Positions 61,313 through 64,000 of a DNA stretch of 64,000 nucleotides are shown here, piece after piece. Position numbers and translations under genes: made by a program. Within the stretch, counting starts at the first letter, position 1, and every line of letters starts with the position of its first letter. The stretch comes from Corallococcus sp. EGB. Lineage in GTDB: Bacteria; Myxococcota; Myxococcia; Myxococcales; Myxococcaceae. The notes beneath the pieces were generated by a model that made no database searches, had not been told where the DNA came from, and worked only from the letters and a program-made list of their open reading frames with translations. The stretch lies in assembly GCF_019968905.1 (NCBI RefSeq), contig NZ_CP079946.1:2480001-2544000 (forward strand), given 5' to 3'.

Positions 61313-63019
61313 GTGGCTCCCCGCGCGCGAATCCTGTCCTACTCCCTGGTGCTGGTGATGGCCGCGGCCTGCGGGCCGTGCGGCTTCCAGCCCGAGCCGG
61401 GCGTGAAGGTGGTGGTGCCGGCGATGCCCACCACGCTCGACTGGAGCCATTCGGATCCTCAGAGCTGGGTGAACTACCCGGTGATGCTGGCCACGCAGAA
61501 GGGGCTCACCACGTTGGGGGCGGACCACTCGGTCCAGCCGGGCCTGGCGGAGCGGTGGGAGCGTGAGACGGACGCGGCCGGGCATGAGGTCTACACGTTC
61601 CACCTTCGCCCGGACGTGACGTGGTCGGACGGTTCTCCCGTCACGGCGCGCGACTTCGTCTTCGGGTGGCACCGCGCCCTCCTGGGCCGCGAGCGCGGCG
61701 AGATGGCGGACCTGGAGGGGGCGGAAGGGGTGCTCGCGCTGCTGGAGCGTGGGGCGCCGGAGGCGGAGGTGCAGGCGGCGCTGGCTCGCGTGGGCGTGGA
61801 GGCGGTGGATGCCCGGACGCTGCGGGTGACGCTGGCGCGGCCTCGGAGCTACTTCCTGGCGCGGCTCGCGAACGTGTACCTGTTCTTTCCCGCTCCTTCC
61901 GCGGACCTGGAGGCGAAGTCCGAGGAGGCGGTGCGCGACTACTTCGACCGGCCTCGCGATGGGCGTCCGTTGGCGGTGGGGCCCTACCGCGTGGAGCGGT
62001 GGGATCGGGCGGGGGAGCGCGTGCGGCTGGTCTACAACCCTCGCAGCGCGTTTCCGCCTCCGCTGGAGCCCGGAGAGACACCGGCGCCGGTGTTGACGCT
62101 GATGAAGTCGGAGATCGGCCCCGCGCTGTATGAGCGGGGCCGGGTGGACTTCGTCTTCGTGGACAGCGCGGCGGCGTTGCGCGGGATGAAGGCCGCGGAC
62201 CTGAAGCGTGAGCCGCTGTTGTCCACGTACTTCCTGGGCTTCAACACGGAGCGCCCACCGTTGGACCGGCCGGAGGTGCGCCGGGCGGTGGCTCGGGCGC
62301 TGGACCGGGAGGCGCTGCTCGCGGGGCTGTTGCCGGCTGCTCGGGCAACGAACGTGCTGCTGCCTCCGGAGCTGCCGGATGCGGCGACGCCGGAGCAGGC
62401 GGCTCGACTGCCTCGCTATGAGCCGGAGCGGGCGAAGGCGGAGCTGGCGGGCGCGGTGGGATTGGACCGGCCGCTGCGGCTGGTGGTGAAGGCGGGGGAT
62501 TCGTTCGTGCCGGAGGAGGCGCTGGCGGAGCGCATCGCGGCGCAGCTTGCTCGGGTGGGCGTGCAGGTGGTGGTGGACGCGCGGTCGGACTTCTCCGCGG
62601 AGGTGGCGCGGAGGACGCCGCAGGGGCCTCGTGCGTATGACCTGTACCTGCGGCGGCTGGGCGCGGACTACGCGCACCCGAACACGTTCTTCACGCTGTT
62701 CGAGCGGCAGGGCAATCACCAGACGGGATGGGAGACGCAGGGCGGCGGCGAGCCGATGCGCCGCTTCGAGCAGTTGCTGGAGGAGGCGGACGGCGACCCC
62801 GACCCCGTGCACGCGCGGGAGCTGTACGTGAAGGCGCAGGAGCTGTTGGTGGGGGAGGAGGCCGTCATCGCGCCGCTGTACCACCCGGACCGCTACTTCC
62901 GGGCTCGGGCCCGGCTGCATGGCCTGGACGTGGATCCGTTCAACTTCCTCGCGTTGCGTGCACTGCGGCTGGGGCCGGATGAGAACCCCGCCGCCCGCGC
63001 GGAAGGGCAGGGGCCCTAG
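61313..63019 (+). CDS. Oligopeptide ABC transporter substrate-binding lipoprotein
   Basis: A 568-residue solute-binding protein of the SBP_bac_5 (OppA/DppA) family: a lipobox signal (VLVMAAAC), then [40 protein letters not shown] and LRDFN-like later segments ([25 protein letters not shown]). It probably binds peptides. GTG 61313 starts the signal. It is three bases ahead of the permease gene. Confidence 0.88.
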   Translation: MAPRARILSYSLVLVMAAACGPCGFQPEPGVKVVVPAMPTTLDWSHSDPQSWVNYPVMLATQKGLTTLGADHSVQPGLAERWERETDAAGHEVYTFHLRPDVTWSDGSPVTARDFVFGWHRALLGRERGEMADLEGAEGVLALLERGAPEAEVQAALARVGVEAVDARTLRVTLARPRSYFLARLANVYLFFPAPSADLEAKSEEAVRDYFDRPRDGRPLAVGPYRVERWDRAGERVRLVYNPRSAFPPPLEPGETPAPVLTLMKSEIGPALYERGRVDFVFVDSAAALRGMKAADLKREPLLSTYFLGFNTERPPLDRPEVRRAVARALDREALLAGLLPAARATNVLLPPELPDAATPEQAARLPRYEPERAKAELAGAVGLDRPLRLVVKAGDSFVPEEALAERIAAQLARVGVQVVVDARSDFSAEVARRTPQGPRAYDLYLRRLGADYAHPNTFFTLFERQGNHQTGWETQGGGEPMRRFEQLLEEADGDPDPVHARELYVKAQELLVGEEAVIAPLYHPDRYFRARARLHGLDVDPFNFLALRALRLGPDENPAARAEGQGP

Positions 63020-63022
63020 CGC

Positions 63023-63907
63023 ATGCGCCTCATCGCGGCACGCCTCGTGCGCCAGCTTGTGCTCGTCCCTGTCGTGGCGGTGGCCTCGTACTTCCTCATG
63101 GCCGCGTTGCCGCTCACCACGGAGAACGACAACAAGCGGCAGGTGTCCCCGGAGCTGGCGGCCTCGTATCAGCGAGACCTGGGCATTGGTGAACCGCTCG
63201 GGTTCCTGCGGCCGTGGGAGAAGCTCTTCGCGGGGGAACGCCTGGGCACCAGCGCTCAGGGCATCACCGGCGATGAGCTGTTGCAGAAGCTCTCTGGCAG
63301 CGTGGGCGTGGGCCTCGTCGCGCTGCCCCTGGCCCTTGCCTGGGCGGTGGGCTTCGCGCTTCTTCGTACCCGTTGGCGGCGCGGGCGCTTCGCCGTGATG
63401 GGCGACGTGCTCCCTGCCCTCGCGTTCGGGACACCTGTGTTCATCCCCGCGCTGCTCCTGGCCCCCGCCGTGGTGGAGCGCGGACACCTGTTGCCGGAGC
63501 TGTGCGCGGCGGTCGTCATCGCCATCTGGCCCGGGACGTTCCTGGGCACGCTCGTGGGCGATGCCCTGGAGACCGAGCTGTCCCGCGACTACGCGCGCAC
63601 CGCGCTCAGCAAGGGCCTGGACTCCGGCACCGTGCTGCGCCGCCATGTCCTCCCCAACGTGTGGCCCGCGCTCCTGGACGCGGTGACTCCCGTCGCCACG
63701 GCGTTGCTCGCGGGCTCGTTCGCCGCGGAGCGCGTCTTCGGCCTGCCGTACTTCGGCCAGCTCTACGTGCTCGCGGTCCTCAACAAGCAGGTCGCCGTCG
63801 TCGTCGTGTCCACCACCACGTTCGCCACCGTGCTCGTCGTCGTGAGCCTCACCGTGGAGCTCTTGCGCATGCTCGTGGATCCGCGCGCCCGGGAGGCCCG
63901 CGCTTGA
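63023..63907 (+). CDS. ABC transporter permease (OppB/DppB-like)
   Basis: A 294-residue permease. The N-terminal VRQLVLVPVVAVASYFLMAALP is the first TM, followed by a typical SBP-facing loop, then several TM helices, and the conserved DYARTALSKGLDSGTVLRRHVLPN segment (EAA loop) near residue 195-215 that contacts the ATPase. It overlaps the next permease gene by 4 bp. Confidence 0.88.
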   Translation: MRLIAARLVRQLVLVPVVAVASYFLMAALPLTTENDNKRQVSPELAASYQRDLGIGEPLGFLRPWEKLFAGERLGTSAQGITGDELLQKLSGSVGVGLVALPLALAWAVGFALLRTRWRRGRFAVMGDVLPALAFGTPVFIPALLLAPAVVERGHLLPELCAAVVIAIWPGTFLGTLVGDALETELSRDYARTALSKGLDSGTVLRRHVLPNVWPALLDAVTPVATALLAGSFAAERVFGLPYFGQLYVLAVLNKQVAVVVVSTTTFATVLVVVSLTVELLRMLVDPRAREARA

Positions 63908-64000
63908 GCCGCGTTCCCGTGCGCGCCTGGGTGGGACTGGTGCTCCTCGTGGGCCTGGGCGCGTTGAGCCTCGTCGCCGGCCGCCTGTTCCCGGAGGCGC
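63904..64000 (+). CDS. ABC transporter permease (OppC/DppC-like), cut by window end
   Basis: The start of a second permease. TTG 63904 overlaps the previous stop (TTGA); GTG 63919 is an alternative. Only about 32 residues are visible: VPVRAWVGLVLLVGLGALSLVAG is a first TM helix. The position after an OppB-like gene is the usual OppC place. Confidence 0.7.
   Translation, partial: MSRVPVRAWVGLVLLVGLGALSLVAGRLFPEA

Overview
This window reads as a chromosome segment of a high-GC myxobacterium (Myxococcaceae; Myxococcus- or Corallococcus-like). Positions 1 to about 50.8 kb are an integrated contractile-tailed (myovirus-like) prophage whose left end lies outside the window. Positions 50.8-64 kb are host chromosome. 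The taxonomic call rests on the vegetative-type Lon protease (817 aa, as for LonV of M. xanthus), the tig-clpP-clpX cluster, the many myxobacterial-style lipoproteins and Cys-rich secreted proteins, and an integrase with the Cys/His segment I associate with myxobacterial phage integrases.

Phage late region (1-28.2 kb, almost all rightward): a small HTH protein, small and large terminase, portal (DUF1073 type), MuF-like head protein, DUF2213 head protein with a nested scaffold start, head cement/decoration protein, major capsid (DUF2184 type), head-tail connectors, tail sheath (DUF3383), tail tube (DUF3277), tail chaperone with a likely -1 frameshift, tape measure, Dit-like protein, baseplate plug, hub, spike, gp25 wedge, baseplate J, DUF2612 protein, tail fibre and a lysis cassette. 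It ends at a strong terminator (28160-28199). Non-structural cargo genes interrupt it: a lipoprotein between terminase and portal, a reverse-oriented OB-fold lipoprotein, an AT-rich pair including a DUF2971 protein, a collagen-like lipoprotein, a small Cys-rich lipoprotein, and an HNH endonuclease lodged between two related short reading frames.

Accessory region (28.2-37.6 kb): a lone ParA-type ATPase bracketed by a 64-bp inverted repeat (63/64 identical), with a decayed IS5-family transposase tail abutting one arm. Next come a lipoprotein toxin candidate plus SUKH/SMI1-KNR4 immunity pair, a DUF4157-like HExxH protein, Cys-rich and other lipoproteins, and small membrane or zinc-binding proteins, some clearly AT-richer than their surroundings.

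Leftward early region (37.6-46.9 kb): small zinc proteins, a Sak4-like RecA-fold ATPase with an SSB-like partner ending in DDDIPF, a nucleoside deoxyribosyltransferase-like protein, a hairpin-rich non-coding segment, a tRNA-like sequence, and two secreted-protein genes with their own terminators, one a 603-aa amidohydrolase. I found no helicase, primase or replication initiator.

Control and integration (46.9-50.8 kb): a ribbon-helix-helix regulator behind an array of GAACCCAATTGGGTTC operators, a truncated kinase-like membrane protein, a MerR-like excisionase candidate, and a tyrosine integrase carrying an inserted HTH domain related to the tail of the HNH endonuclease. A second palindrome (CAACCT-N3-AGGTTG) occurs before an early leftward gene and before the excisionase/integrase pair. 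A tRNA-Arg 3' fragment marks the right attachment site.

Host region: a Bet-type annealing protein, tRNA-Lys(CUU) and tRNA-Leu(UAG), tig-clpP-clpX, a lipoprotein prolyl oligopeptidase, lon, and the start of an oligopeptide ABC transporter operon (oppA/B/C-like, last gene cut by the window).
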